A stretch of 17,042 nt of DNA from UBA4055 sp964648295 (GCA_964648295.1 CAZYNH010000024.1:1-17042), one strand, 5' to 3'; shown: positions 6,208 to 14,149, counted from the first letter of the stretch. The notes: generated by a model from the sequence alone, not told the origin. Translations and numbers: made by a program.

Positions 6208-9200
6208 ATGCGTATTTGGAAGAATAAAATATTAAGATGGGTAGTATATCTAACAGGTTCGGCAGTTTTGTTTCTGACCGCCGTATTTCTTGTTCTCGAG
6301 TATTTCTTCCCCTCATCGTTTCTGATATCCAGGATCGAAGCCTACATGAAGGAGAATTATAATGTCGGGCTTAAGATCGAGAGGCTTGAATTCAGAATAC
6401 TGAGCGGGATTAAGATCGAAAAATTCAGGTTCACTGACAATGATATGCCCGATTCGCTTTTCAGTATGGAATCGTTCACGCTCAAATACGATCTCATACC
6501 TCTTCTGGACAGAAAACTCGTTGTAAAGAAAATAATCCTTGAACATCCTAAAATAAATGTTGTCAGGGGTGAGACCGGGAAATTTAATTTTGACGGTCTT
6601 GTTGAGAAATTTTCCGGAAAACCGGTGGAGAAAACTCTTGAGGAAAAGAAGGAAAATGACGGAAAGCCGGACGAGAAAAAAGAAAGCGCTCCGCAATTCA
6701 TTATCGATCTGAAAAATTTTGAACTGAACAATATTGATTTAAGCTACGAGGACAGATCTATTGAAGCGCCAATGAAAGCTAAGCTTCCTCTCTATAACCT
6801 TAAGATCAGCGGAGCCGAGTTCAAAGACGCTGATAATTTTAGTGCGGACATAAGTTTTTCCACAGCGCAGAATAATATTCTCTCGTTCTCCGACAGGGAG
6901 AATGCGGTAAAATTCAGGCAGGAGATGGTTGTTAAATTAGCCGTGAAAAATCAGGATGTCGGGCTTGAATTCAGCCATATAATCGGGGAGCTGGAACTTA
7001 AAAGTCCTTACGCGAACATAAGCAGGCCGGGCAACATCGAGATAGAGCTGTTATCACACTACAACATGAAGTCAGACAATCTCGACATAAAGAACTTCGC
7101 TTTCACTTTCGCCGATATGGTGAAAGCCGGTCTGCGCGGTAAAGTGGACGGCCTGACTGCCGGTCAGGTGGCGGAAGTGACATTTTCGGAAATATACGCG
7201 GATGTGAGCGGGCTGGCGGATTTCGCGGAAAGGAACGGACTGGCAGACCTTATGGGAGCCGGGATAAAGGATTCGGAATGCAGGATAACGGATCTCCATG
7301 TTATCCATTCGGTGCCGGAGAACGAAACAAAGATTAAAGGCAACCTGGCGTTCTCCGCTGCTCAGGCGACCTACAGGCAGGAGGAACTTTCCGCGCTGGT
7401 AAAAAACATCTCGCTCGGGAGTGCTTTCGCGTTGGATCTGAAGGACAACGCGCTGACATTTTCCGACATAAGTCTGGATCTCGGGCTGGAAAATGTCTCT
7501 GCAAGCGTTTCGGGCGCAAAATACAGAACGGGCAGGCAGGAGATAAAGCTAAGACCCGTCCTCAAAAGCGATTTTATGCCTAAAAGTATATCGTACAGCC
7601 ATAAAATATCGGATATTGCCGAGGGAAAGATAGAGCTCGGGCTGGACGCCTCGTTCGATCTTTCGGACACCTCCCTGCCCGCCCTGATAAAGAATACGGC
7701 AGCTTCGCTTAACTTTAAGGCCGAAGGCCTGCGCCCGAACACGCTTGAACAGAGCGCTCCCGCCGGTCTGACCGTGTCGCTTAATGAGAAGCTGTACTTC
7801 TCAAAAGGAATTGTAACGAACGAACTTGAACTCAGGACTGAGTTTCAAAGCGACACGGCGTCAGTATTCTCCGCCGCGGACGGAAGATTTATTGTTTCAA
7901 GGCTGAAAGCAGACTTGAACGGGCTGCACAATGAGTTCTATAAACTTGACGAACTGACTTTAAAAATAAACGATGTTCTTACGGCTGAAATAAAGAACAT
8001 TACAGCGGATATGAAGAATAATAACGCCGGCATCGGAAAACTTTTTGTTTCAGCGGATCTCGACGGCCTTCTGGAGATAGGTAAAGCTACCGGCATACCT
8101 GAGATACAGCCTGTAATGCTGTACAACGGTTCGCTTGAAGTTAAGGCGGGAGGAACGGGGAACATCTCAGATATGTCCGCCAACACGGAAATCAAGCTCG
8201 ATATGTGCATAGATTCGCTTTTTTACGAAGATGTTTCGGTAAATAAAGGATTAAAAGTTAACCAGACAATAAATCTCCTCAGCAAAGATATTTCCCTGAT
8301 CGGCGGAATTTTCGTAAAAGGCGCGGATTATGGCGGAATGCTTGAAGAAATGGGCATCAAAGGTGACGCAACGATCGAAAATAATATCAGGTACACCGAA
8401 AGGGGGGAACTCCGCATCCTCAAGCTCGGCGCGTCCGTTCCCGGGCTGGAGACAGATGTTAATATCAGGGGAACCGCGGACCTCACTGACAGCCTCTATG
8501 CATTTGATCTTGAGTTAACGCACAGGATCGGTCTGAAAAAGAGCTATACTGCAGTCAGAGGGATAGACAATATCAAAGGTTCCGTTTCGGGTGTAACAAA
8601 GCTGTCGGGAGATCTGAACTCGATGAATGTCTCTCATACTCAATCTCTTGCCGATATCAGACTTGTGCTTGAGCTCGACAGTCTGGGCAATAAAGTGAGG
8701 ATATCAGGGTTAAAAGCGGATATTCCTTTAAACGCGAAGCTCGATCTGAAAGAGATGAGACTTCTTCAGTACAACAAATACCCCAGAACGGCTGATTTTG
8801 ACTTCCTTGACTATTCATCAATGCGCAGGCAGTATAAAATTAGCGGACTGCCTGTATCGAACCTGACTATTGACACGGTGGCCGTCTCGCACAGTCTTTT
8901 TAAGAATGATATCAGAAATATCGAGCTTGACATATTTTTCGATGACAACAAATTCTGCCTCAACAGATTCTATTATGAGCTTTTCGACGGCAACACGGCT
9001 GGCTTTCTCCGCCTCAATTTAGGCGCGGGCGGCATTGACGATATAACCGGAAGAGCAAAGCTGGATCTTGGTCTGAACATGACCGGACTTAACACATATT
9101 ACCTGACAAGAACAAAGACAAAAAGAAGCCCGTCAACCGAAATGAACATTATAGTCAAACTGAGTTCTAACGGCCTCGACATAATAAACGAACCCGACCT

Positions 9201-9495
9201 CAACGGGGAGATCAGCATCTCGAAAATATCGGGCGACGACGCGAAATATCTGCTCGAATTCTTAAACAAAAACACCGGCGATCAGACAGCAGGAATGGTA
9301 AAGAACATGCTCAACGCCTTCCCGGGAATAAAAGTCGATCTCTTTTCATTCACGATCAAGAACAACTTCCTATATACGCTCATAAAGCTCAAAAAACCTT
9401 GGTATCTGGTATATTTCCCGCTTGCGGAGCAGATATCATTGTCAAAACAGTCAATCAAATTCTATCTCGACAAATATGTAAGGGATGATCTTTAA
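6208..9495 (+). CDS. AsmA-like protein (large, inner-membrane anchored)
   Basis: 1095 aa. One N-terminal membrane helix (about 11-31, VVYLTGSAVLFLTAVFLVL) with basic residues before it, so the long remainder faces the periplasm. Then the AsmA-type opening: a helix IEAYMKENYNVGLKIERLEFRIL, followed by strand repeats such as LFSMESFTLKYDLIPLLDRKLVVKKIILEHPKINV. A low-complexity K/E stretch is near 143-162 (KTLEEKKENDGKPDEKKE). The rest is long beta-rich repeat sequence, as in AsmA/YhdP/TamB-type bridge proteins thought to shuttle phospholipid to the outer membrane. The C-terminal part (about 1010-1095) has GEISISKISGDDAKYLLEFLNKN and closing strands. Lipid transport is family knowledge, not shown here. 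It starts 5 bases after the kinase-like gene with no clear ribosome site, suggesting translational coupling, and ends 14 bases before ispF. Confidence 0.8.
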   Translation: MRIWKNKILRWVVYLTGSAVLFLTAVFLVLEYFFPSSFLISRIEAYMKENYNVGLKIERLEFRILSGIKIEKFRFTDNDMPDSLFSMESFTLKYDLIPLLDRKLVVKKIILEHPKINVVRGETGKFNFDGLVEKFSGKPVEKTLEEKKENDGKPDEKKESAPQFIIDLKNFELNNIDLSYEDRSIEAPMKAKLPLYNLKISGAEFKDADNFSADISFSTAQNNILSFSDRENAVKFRQEMVVKLAVKNQDVGLEFSHIIGELELKSPYANISRPGNIEIELLSHYNMKSDNLDIKNFAFTFADMVKAGLRGKVDGLTAGQVAEVTFSEIYADVSGLADFAERNGLADLMGAGIKDSECRITDLHVIHSVPENETKIKGNLAFSAAQATYRQEELSALVKNISLGSAFALDLKDNALTFSDISLDLGLENVSASVSGAKYRTGRQEIKLRPVLKSDFMPKSISYSHKISDIAEGKIELGLDASFDLSDTSLPALIKNTAASLNFKAEGLRPNTLEQSAPAGLTVSLNEKLYFSKGIVTNELELRTEFQSDTASVFSAADGRFIVSRLKADLNGLHNEFYKLDELTLKINDVLTAEIKNITADMKNNNAGIGKLFVSADLDGLLEIGKATGIPEIQPVMLYNGSLEVKAGGTGNISDMSANTEIKLDMCIDSLFYEDVSVNKGLKVNQTINLLSKDISLIGGIFVKGADYGGMLEEMGIKGDATIENNIRYTERGELRILKLGASVPGLETDVNIRGTADLTDSLYAFDLELTHRIGLKKSYTAVRGIDNIKGSVSGVTKLSGDLNSMNVSHTQSLADIRLVLELDSLGNKVRISGLKADIPLNAKLDLKEMRLLQYNKYPRTADFDFLDYSSMRRQYKISGLPVSNLTIDTVAVSHSLFKNDIRNIELDIFFDDNKFCLNRFYYELFDGNTAGFLRLNLGAGGIDDITGRAKLDLGLNMTGLNTYYLTRTKTKRSPSTEMNIIVKLSSNGLDIINEPDLNGEISISKISGDDAKYLLEFLNKNTGDQTAGMVKNMLNAFPGIKVDLFSFTIKNNFLYTLIKLKKPWYLVYFPLAEQISLSKQSIKFYLDKYVRDDL

Positions 9496-9509
9496 AAAAG
9501 GGGGCAGGC

Positions 9510-9986
9510 ATGTATAGAATAGGCACAGGATATGACGTACACAGGCTCGTCGAAGGCAGAAAATGCATAATCGGCGGAGTCGAAATACCGCATGAGAAAG
9601 GACTGCTCGGCCACTCTGACGCGGATGTGCTGCTCCACGCGATAATGGATGCCATGCTCGGAGCTTTAGCTCTGGGCGATATTGGAAAACACTTTCCCGA
9701 CACCGACGGAGCTTACAAGAACATAGACAGCAAAGTCCTGCTTACAAAGGTTTATGCGCTCATAAAAGCCGAAGGATATGAAATAAACAACATCGACTCC
9801 ACGGTCATCTGCGAACGACCGAAGCTCAAAAACCACATCGACACCATGCGACAATCAATCGCCAACATCCTCGACACCGACATCAAGAACATATCTGTGA
9901 AAGCCACAACAACCGAAAAACTCGGATTTGAAGGCAGAGAGGAAGGAATAGCCGCAGAAGCAGTGGTGATGTTGAGGGTAAAATGA
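9510..9986 (+). CDS. ispF: 2-C-methyl-D-erythritol 2,4-cyclodiphosphate synthase
   Basis: 158 aa, full length for the family (E. coli 159). It converts CDP-methylerythritol 2-phosphate to the 2,4-cyclodiphosphate, releasing CMP, in the cytosolic MEP isoprenoid pathway; the enzyme is a trimer. Signature RIGTGYDVHRL opens the protein; zinc ligands D9, H11 and H43 (LLGHSDADVLLHAI) are present, with ALGDIGKHFPDTD, STVICERPKLKNH and the end motif VKATTTEKLGFEGREEGIAAEAV. GGGGG ribosome site lies before the ATG. It is the last gene of the operon, 14 bases after the AsmA-like gene. Its TGA (9984-9986) lies inside the target duplication of the insertion sequence, so the gene is intact, but its natural downstream sequence has been displaced. 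Confidence 0.98.
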   Translation: MYRIGTGYDVHRLVEGRKCIIGGVEIPHEKGLLGHSDADVLLHAIMDAMLGALALGDIGKHFPDTDGAYKNIDSKVLLTKVYALIKAEGYEINNIDSTVICERPKLKNHIDTMRQSIANILDTDIKNISVKATTTEKLGFEGREEGIAAEAVVMLRVK

Positions 9987-9989
9987 AAG
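9979..9989. repeat. Target-site duplication, left copy
   Basis: TAAAATGAAAG, identical to 11450-11460 on the other side of the insertion sequence. It contains the ispF stop codon. 11 bp fits the 9-12 bp duplications usual for IS4-family elements. Confidence 0.9.
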
Positions 9990-10010
9990 CTGAAAACCCC
10001 CGAAAATTTT
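9990..10010 (+). repeat. IS terminal inverted repeat, left
   Basis: Starts CTGAAAACCCCCGAAAA; exact reverse complement of 11429-11449 over 21 bases. The transposase stop codon begins two bases inside it (10012-10014). Confidence 0.95.
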
Positions 10011-10011
10011 T

Positions 10012-11388
10012 TCATAGGTCAAAAACAGGCTGATAGCAGTATAAATATTCTTTTGATTTACGCTTCCGTTTTCGGAATATAAGGCTAAGTAGTATTCTAA
10101 TAGCCTCAGTAGCTTTGTAATAAAAATATCTGGGTATAGCTTTAATTGATTCGCTGTTGATCTGGTTCACCACTTTGAGGACTTTAATCTTTGTATCGAT
10201 ATCCATAGAATTGAACAGCTTTGAAATAAAGCCAGTAGCTATGAGTAGTAGTACGCCAAGCGATTTGATTGTTTCGTACTTCATTACCTTGATCTTGTTG
10301 AGATTAAAGTCCTGTTTTATCTGCCTGTGATACTCTTCGATTTTCCACCTGTAAGTATAGCCCTCCATTGTGGTCATCACAACTTCTTTTTCATCAGCTG
10401 TGTCGAGATGCGACAGGAACCATGTCTTACCTTTGCCTTGTTCGTGAGCCGTCACCAGCCATAGATATTTTTTGGAAGTACAGTCAGGGAATTTTACTCT
10501 ATTCGCTCCAACTCTGAATATTCTCTTTTCCTCACTTGCCTGCGTCACAACATAGCTGTATCGTAGTTCTGTTTTCTTTGATATTTTCTTTAACGATTCA
10601 CAGCCTGAACCGTCAGGATACTCAAGATTTCTCCTGCCCGTCTGCCTTATAACAAAATTTTGACCACGCTCGATAAAAGGGTCTATGAGCATTTTTCTGT
10701 CAAAACCGCGATCCATAACAGTTATCGAACCAGCTGACAGATATGGTTGTAGCTTTAAATGCGTATCCAGTATTTTGGCATTTTCACTCAAGTTCTCAAA
10801 GCACGGATCAAGCTTCCTGCTGTATATTTCAGAGTGTATCGGGAATATGGCCGTTTGTCCGGTTTTAGATTTATTTACTCCTACAACATTACCCCAATGA
10901 TATCCGGTTTCGATTTTTCTTTTCTTTTTTGATGACCCGTCGTGGACTTGAGCCAGTCCTTCCATCTTCTTCGCATAAGCTTTCGGGATCGCGCTTCCAT
11001 CCCAGATAATATATTTCTGCTTCGATATCTCACTGCGGTTAGCCTCAAGATATGCTTTTAAAAGATTATCACTCTTCATCCGCTTCGAAAGATGATACAA
11101 AAGACGCTCTTCCGTTTTTTTTCTGCTAATGCTCTCTCCGAGATGAGATGCGATCCTTGCAATGAAAATGCTCTTCGCTCTAAGCATACCGTTGATGCTG
11201 CTTTCGAGGAATTTAAAAGTCGGACAGTTTAGATGGGCTTCATATCTTCTCAAATAATTCGAACTATTTTGTTGGATTTCTGCACCGAGTTTTGTTACAT
11301 TACACACAAGAGCCTCCTTTTTTTTGTTTTTTTGTTTGCGCACGAATAATTTAACAAAATCGGAGGCTTTTTTCAAGCTAAATATCAT
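10012..11388 (-). CDS. IS4-family DDE transposase
   Basis: 458 aa from ATG 11388. DDE residues are visible: D130 in IIWDGSAIPKAY, D226 in SITVMDRGFDRK, and E351 within YTYRWKIEEYHRQIK, which matches the IS4 YREK signature exactly (Y344-x2-R347-x3-E351-x6-K358). It cuts and rejoins the element ends. A beta-strand insertion sits between the second D and E, as in IS4 enzymes. An alternative and attractive start is GTG at 11307-11305 (residue 28), 5 bases after a perfect AAGGAGG; the first 27 residues are lysine-rich and may not be made. The gene is intact, with no frameshift. Codon use and GC differ from ispF, as expected for a transferred element. Confidence 0.95.
   Translation of the reverse strand: MIFSLKKASDFVKLFVRKQKNKKKEALVCNVTKLGAEIQQNSSNYLRRYEAHLNCPTFKFLESSINGMLRAKSIFIARIASHLGESISRKKTEERLLYHLSKRMKSDNLLKAYLEANRSEISKQKYIIWDGSAIPKAYAKKMEGLAQVHDGSSKKKRKIETGYHWGNVVGVNKSKTGQTAIFPIHSEIYSRKLDPCFENLSENAKILDTHLKLQPYLSAGSITVMDRGFDRKMLIDPFIERGQNFVIRQTGRRNLEYPDGSGCESLKKISKKTELRYSYVVTQASEEKRIFRVGANRVKFPDCTSKKYLWLVTAHEQGKGKTWFLSHLDTADEKEVVMTTMEGYTYRWKIEEYHRQIKQDFNLNKIKVMKYETIKSLGVLLLIATGFISKLFNSMDIDTKIKVLKVVNQINSESIKAIPRYFYYKATEAIRILLSLIFRKRKRKSKEYLYCYQPVFDL
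11311..11368 (-). promoter_or_regulatory. Inverted repeat able to mask the transposase ribosome site
   Basis: On the minus strand AGCCTCC (11368-11362) is the exact complement of GGAGGCT (11317-11311), which overlaps the perfect Shine-Dalgarno AAGGAGG (11319-11313) ahead of GTG 11307. The arms are 7 bp with a 44-base loop. A transcript starting outside the element would carry both arms and could hide the ribosome site, the strategy known in IS10/IS50 to stop read-through expression. Confidence 0.5.
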
Positions 11389-11428
11389 CTATTTTATTTC
11401 TATTTCGTCCTATACAATATGTCATGCT

Positions 11429-11449
11429 AAAATTTTCGGGGGTTTTCAG
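11429..11449 (-). repeat. IS terminal inverted repeat, right
   Basis: Reverse complement of 9990-10010, 21 of 21 bases, ending in TTTTCAG at the element boundary. Confidence 0.95.
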
Positions 11450-11460
11450 TAAAATGAAAG
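11450..11460. repeat. Target-site duplication, right copy
   Basis: TAAAATGAAAG, identical to 9979-9989, directly after the right terminal repeat. Confidence 0.9.
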
Positions 11461-11463
11461 CAA

Positions 11464-11492
11464 TTGACAAAATTCTTATAATAAGTTATAAT
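11464..11492 (+). promoter_or_regulatory. Consensus sigma-70 promoter of the ParA-HEPN genes
   Basis: TTGACA (11464-11469), exactly 17 bases, TATAAT (11487-11492): a perfect match to the housekeeping consensus. It is 22 bases upstream of the ParA start codon, with ribosome site AGGGAG at 11504-11509. Such a strong promoter normally needs a repressor or gives constant expression. Confidence 0.88.
11475..11485. promoter_or_regulatory. Palindrome in the promoter spacer, operator candidate
   Basis: CTTAT-a-ATAAG, a perfect 11-bp palindrome lying between the -35 and -10 boxes. A protein bound here would block the promoter. TTATAA also occurs twice (11476-11481, 11486-11491). The sequence is AT-rich, so chance is possible. 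Confidence 0.4.
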
Positions 11493-11514
11493 ATGGAAAA
11501 ATTAGGGAGTAATA

Positions 11515-12540
11515 ATGGCTTATAAAATTACAATTTTCAATCACAAAGGGGGAGTAAGTAAGACTACTACGGCTTTTCACTTAGCTTGTATACTGACTGA
11601 AAAAGGAAAAAGAGTCTTACTTGTTGATGCTGATTCTCAATGCAATTTAACATTAACCTCTGTAGGTTATGATCAATATGCAGAATATGATGAAAAAAAT
11701 CCTAAGAATAACATTAAAGATGGATTGTCACCTGCATTTGATTCAAAACCAGAATTGATTAAACCGATTGAATGTATTAAAGTTGGTGATAATGATAAAT
11801 TGTTTTTATTACCAGGTAATTTCGACATAACGGAATACGAAGTTCAATTAGGTGTGTCTTTTCAATTCTCACAATCTTTTAGCACAATGAAGAACCTACC
11901 TGGATCATTTAATTATCTCATCGAAATAACAGCAGAAAAATATAATGTAGATTATGTTATAATTGATGTCAATCCAAGCTTAAGTGCAATCAATCAAGTT
12001 CTTTTTATCTCAAGTGATTATTTTATTGTACCTGCTTCACCTGACTATTTCTCGAAGATGGCGATTAAATCATTGTCAAGAGTTTTACCAATTTGGGAGA
12101 AATGGGCAAAGAAAGCAAGGGATATTTTCTCGTCGGCAACCTATCCTCTACCTCAGAAATCACCTAAATTTCTAGGTTTCACAATTAATGATTTTACACT
12201 AAAAAGTGGCCAGCCTGCTTCATCATTTAAAAATGTTATTGACGGTATAGAGAAGCTAGTGCAAGATGAATTAATACCAAGTTTTGAAACGGCAGGATTA
12301 TTGTTAGATAAAAATATTTATAGTGATGAGTATTGTATAGCTAAGATACCCAATTTTCACACTTTAGTTACAAGATATCAAGAATTTTCTACGCCTGTAT
12401 TTTTGTTAACTGACGAACAAATAGGGTCAACTGGGCCAGTTCTTGATCAACAAAAGAAGGCTGTAGAGAGATTTTATTCACTGTTCTCAGATTTTGCCAC
12501 AAAATTAATTAAAATGATTGATGATGCAAATAATACTTAA
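11515..12540 (+). CDS. ParA/MinD-family ATPase
   Basis: 341 aa. Deviant Walker A of the ParA type at residues 10-18 (HKGGVSKTT, with signature K11 and catalytic-loop K16), the following helix FHLACILTEKGKRVLLVDADSQCNL with Walker A' D38/D40, and Walker B YVIIDVNPSLSAIN with D151. The S15 in place of the usual G is unusual (KGGVGKT in most). No N-terminal helix-turn-helix is present, and no ParB gene or parS-like array is seen nearby, so plasmid or chromosome partition is unlikely. The C-terminal third (about 190-341) is longer than in small ParA proteins. The gene starts an AT-rich cluster from a consensus promoter, and the next gene overlaps it by 20 bases, pointing to joint function with the HEPN protein. 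Likely a nucleotide-driven switch; its partner function is inferred. Confidence 0.9.
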   Translation: MAYKITIFNHKGGVSKTTTAFHLACILTEKGKRVLLVDADSQCNLTLTSVGYDQYAEYDEKNPKNNIKDGLSPAFDSKPELIKPIECIKVGDNDKLFLLPGNFDITEYEVQLGVSFQFSQSFSTMKNLPGSFNYLIEITAEKYNVDYVIIDVNPSLSAINQVLFISSDYFIVPASPDYFSKMAIKSLSRVLPIWEKWAKKARDIFSSATYPLPQKSPKFLGFTINDFTLKSGQPASSFKNVIDGIEKLVQDELIPSFETAGLLLDKNIYSDEYCIAKIPNFHTLVTRYQEFSTPVFLLTDEQIGSTGPVLDQQKKAVERFYSLFSDFATKLIKMIDDANNT

Positions 12541-13144
12541 TCTTTTTGAAAATAATATTGAAAGTGTAAGGGAGCTTGATTCTATTCATACATTAATTAA
12601 AGATAAGTTCCCTTTGTTGCAAGATAGAGCCGATGAAATATTACGAGCGGAAGTTGTTCTATTAGTATCAGCTTTAGATTGTTTTATACATGATGTTGTA
12701 CGCATAAAAATGATTGAGATATTCCAAGGTAGAGATAACTCAAATAAGAAATTTGATAACTTTCTAATCAGATCAAAATCTTTGTTAAATATTATTAATG
12801 CAGAAGATGATATTGAAAAAGCCGGTATATTTGAAAATGAAGTAAGGGAATTAAACTCAAAAAATTCATTTCAAAGTCCTTCAAGTATCGAATATGCATT
12901 GAATATGATAGCAATAACAAACTTATGGAATAAACTTGAGCCTTATATGAACATAAAAGCAGAAGACATAAAAAGAACCCTTTCTTTAATCATACAGAGA
13001 AGGAATAAAATTGCACATGAAGCTGATATCAATGAAATGACTATGTTCAAAAACCCAATAGATAAACATGATTTAGAATTCATTATGGAGTTTATAGTTA
13101 AATTCTGTGAAGGAATCAATAATGTTGTAAACAAACCTAGTTAG
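12521..13144 (+). CDS. HEPN-domain protein, RiboL-PSP/MAE_28990-like (putative RNase)
   Basis: 207 aa if ATG 12521 is used (ATG 12524 also possible; TTG 12518 less likely). All-helical. The HEPN catalytic signature RxxxxH appears at R161-N-K-I-A-H166 in IIQRRNKIAHEAD, with the conserved polar N after R, and an earlier LLVSALDCFIHDVV block (47-60) typical of the MAE_28990/MAE_18760-like HEPN group. HEPN proteins with this motif cut RNA and serve as toxins or defence effectors; activity here is inferred. It overlaps the ParA gene by 20 bases with no clear ribosome site, so translation is probably coupled to ParA. It precedes a restriction-modification pair. A toxin-antitoxin style relation with ParA as the controller is an option. 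Confidence 0.8.
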   Translation: MMQIILNLFENNIESVRELDSIHTLIKDKFPLLQDRADEILRAEVVLLVSALDCFIHDVVRIKMIEIFQGRDNSNKKFDNFLIRSKSLLNIINAEDDIEKAGIFENEVRELNSKNSFQSPSSIEYALNMIAITNLWNKLEPYMNIKAEDIKRTLSLIIQRRNKIAHEADINEMTMFKNPIDKHDLEFIMEFIVKFCEGINNVVNKPS

Positions 13145-13155
13145 GTAAAAAAAAC

Positions 13156-13174
13156 ATTATAATTGAGATATAAT
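13156..13174 (+). promoter_or_regulatory. Possible -10 box just ahead of the methyltransferase
   Basis: TATAAT at 13169-13174 ends only 4 bases before the ATG at 13179, and its inverted copy ATTATA lies at 13156-13161, giving arms spaced by 7 bases. No good -35 box or Shine-Dalgarno site is visible. If used, transcription would begin about at the start codon, that is, a leaderless mRNA. The AT-rich setting makes a chance match likely enough to keep this tentative. Confidence 0.35.
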
Positions 13175-13178
13175 AGAC

Positions 13179-14147
13179 ATGAACAAAATAAAAGATATAG
13201 CCAAGAAATACGGAGTTGAAACAAAAGTGTTAGAATCATATTTATATGAAAATAAAATTCCGATAAGTCCTCAAGTAAGTGAAATAAGTGAAAAGTATAT
13301 GGAAGCATTGTTACCTTTTATCGAAACTATAGATGATAGAATTGAAAGAAAAGTAAAGAATGCCTATGCAGAATTCCGATACAATAACGATGTAAATAGA
13401 GTATCAATCTTTCAGGATGATGTAATTTCATTTCTTGAAAAATTACCATATAACAGCGTAGATTTGATTGTAACAGATCCTGCTTACTCAGGAATGAATA
13501 ATAGACTTCAACTTGGGAAAGGTAGAATAGTTGGAAAATATTCTGATAAAGGAAAAGAAAATGGAAAATGGTTCGGCGAATTTCAAGATTCAGAGGAAAA
13601 CTATTCTAAATTCCTAACTTTATGTCAAAGAGTTTTAAAGAAATCTACAGGTCATATTTATATAATGTTTGATTCTTATTCTCTGCTCAGCCTTGGAAAT
13701 ATTGTGAGAAGTTATTTTGATGTAAAGAATCTGATAACTTGGGATAAAGTGAATATAGGAATGGGACACTATTTCAGAAGACGTCATGAATATATAATAT
13801 TCGCTACAAATGAGAATACTAGAAAAATTAAGAATCGAACTTTTCCTGATGTATGGAGATTTAAAAGAATTCATAATTCTGAATATCCTACTCAGAAACC
13901 TGTTGAAGTTTTTCAAGCAATGATAAATGCAAGTGCAGAAAAGAATTTTACTGTATGTGATCCATTTCTCGGTAGCGCTTCTTCTGCTATCGCCGCTATA
14001 AAGAATAATTGTAATTTTATAGGTTGTGATATATCAGATAAAGCTGTAGAGATATCTACTTCACGGATTGAAAAATTTATATCAACTGGTAAAGATATAC
14101 TGCAAAAACAATCTATGGCTGTTGAAGAAAATAAATTTTGGGAATAA
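13179..14147 (+). CDS. Beta-class DNA methyltransferase (N6-adenine or N4-cytosine)
   Basis: 322 aa. Catalytic motif IV is DPAY at 100-103 (VDLIVTDPAYSG), and the SAM-binding motif I follows later at 260-267 (CDPFLGSA) with IGCDIS after it; motif IV before motif I defines the beta order. YPTQKPVEV (236-244) is also family-typical. The usual DPPY is DPAY here. Residues 1-50 (IKDIAKKYGVETKVLESYLYENKI) resemble the small IF2_N-type helical module, an odd addition. Its job is to protect host copies of the site cut by the next gene's product. The stop is 2 bases before the restriction gene's start. There is no visible Shine-Dalgarno site before ATG 13179. AT-rich like its island neighbours. Confidence 0.92.
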   Translation: MNKIKDIAKKYGVETKVLESYLYENKIPISPQVSEISEKYMEALLPFIETIDDRIERKVKNAYAEFRYNNDVNRVSIFQDDVISFLEKLPYNSVDLIVTDPAYSGMNNRLQLGKGRIVGKYSDKGKENGKWFGEFQDSEENYSKFLTLCQRVLKKSTGHIYIMFDSYSLLSLGNIVRSYFDVKNLITWDKVNIGMGHYFRRRHEYIIFATNENTRKIKNRTFPDVWRFKRIHNSEYPTQKPVEVFQAMINASAEKNFTVCDPFLGSASSAIAAIKNNCNFIGCDISDKAVEISTSRIEKFISTGKDILQKQSMAVEENKFWE

Positions 14148-14149
14148 AT

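Larger units (their letters stand above)
9990..11449 (-). mobile_element. Complete IS4-family insertion sequence (1460 bp)
   Basis: The element is bounded by 21-bp perfect terminal inverted repeats (9990-10010 and 11429-11449; outer end CTGAAAACCCCCG) and by an 11-bp direct target duplication. It contains a single transposase gene filling nearly the whole length on the minus strand. Ends, duplication and open frame are all undamaged, so it is probably recent and potentially active. It sits 3 bases after the ispF stop and 14 bases before the -35 box of the defence-type island, interrupting neither. Subgroup within IS4 is not assigned. Confidence 0.95.

Noticed and set aside
11515..12540. Plasmid or chromosome partition system
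   Set aside because: No ParB-like gene, no parS-like repeats, and no replication gene are present; the partner gene encodes a HEPN protein.
13135..13146. ACCTA-GT-TAGGT palindrome at the HEPN stop codon as a terminator
   Set aside because: The loop would be two bases and the following run is A, not T, on the coding strand; it cannot terminate this transcript.
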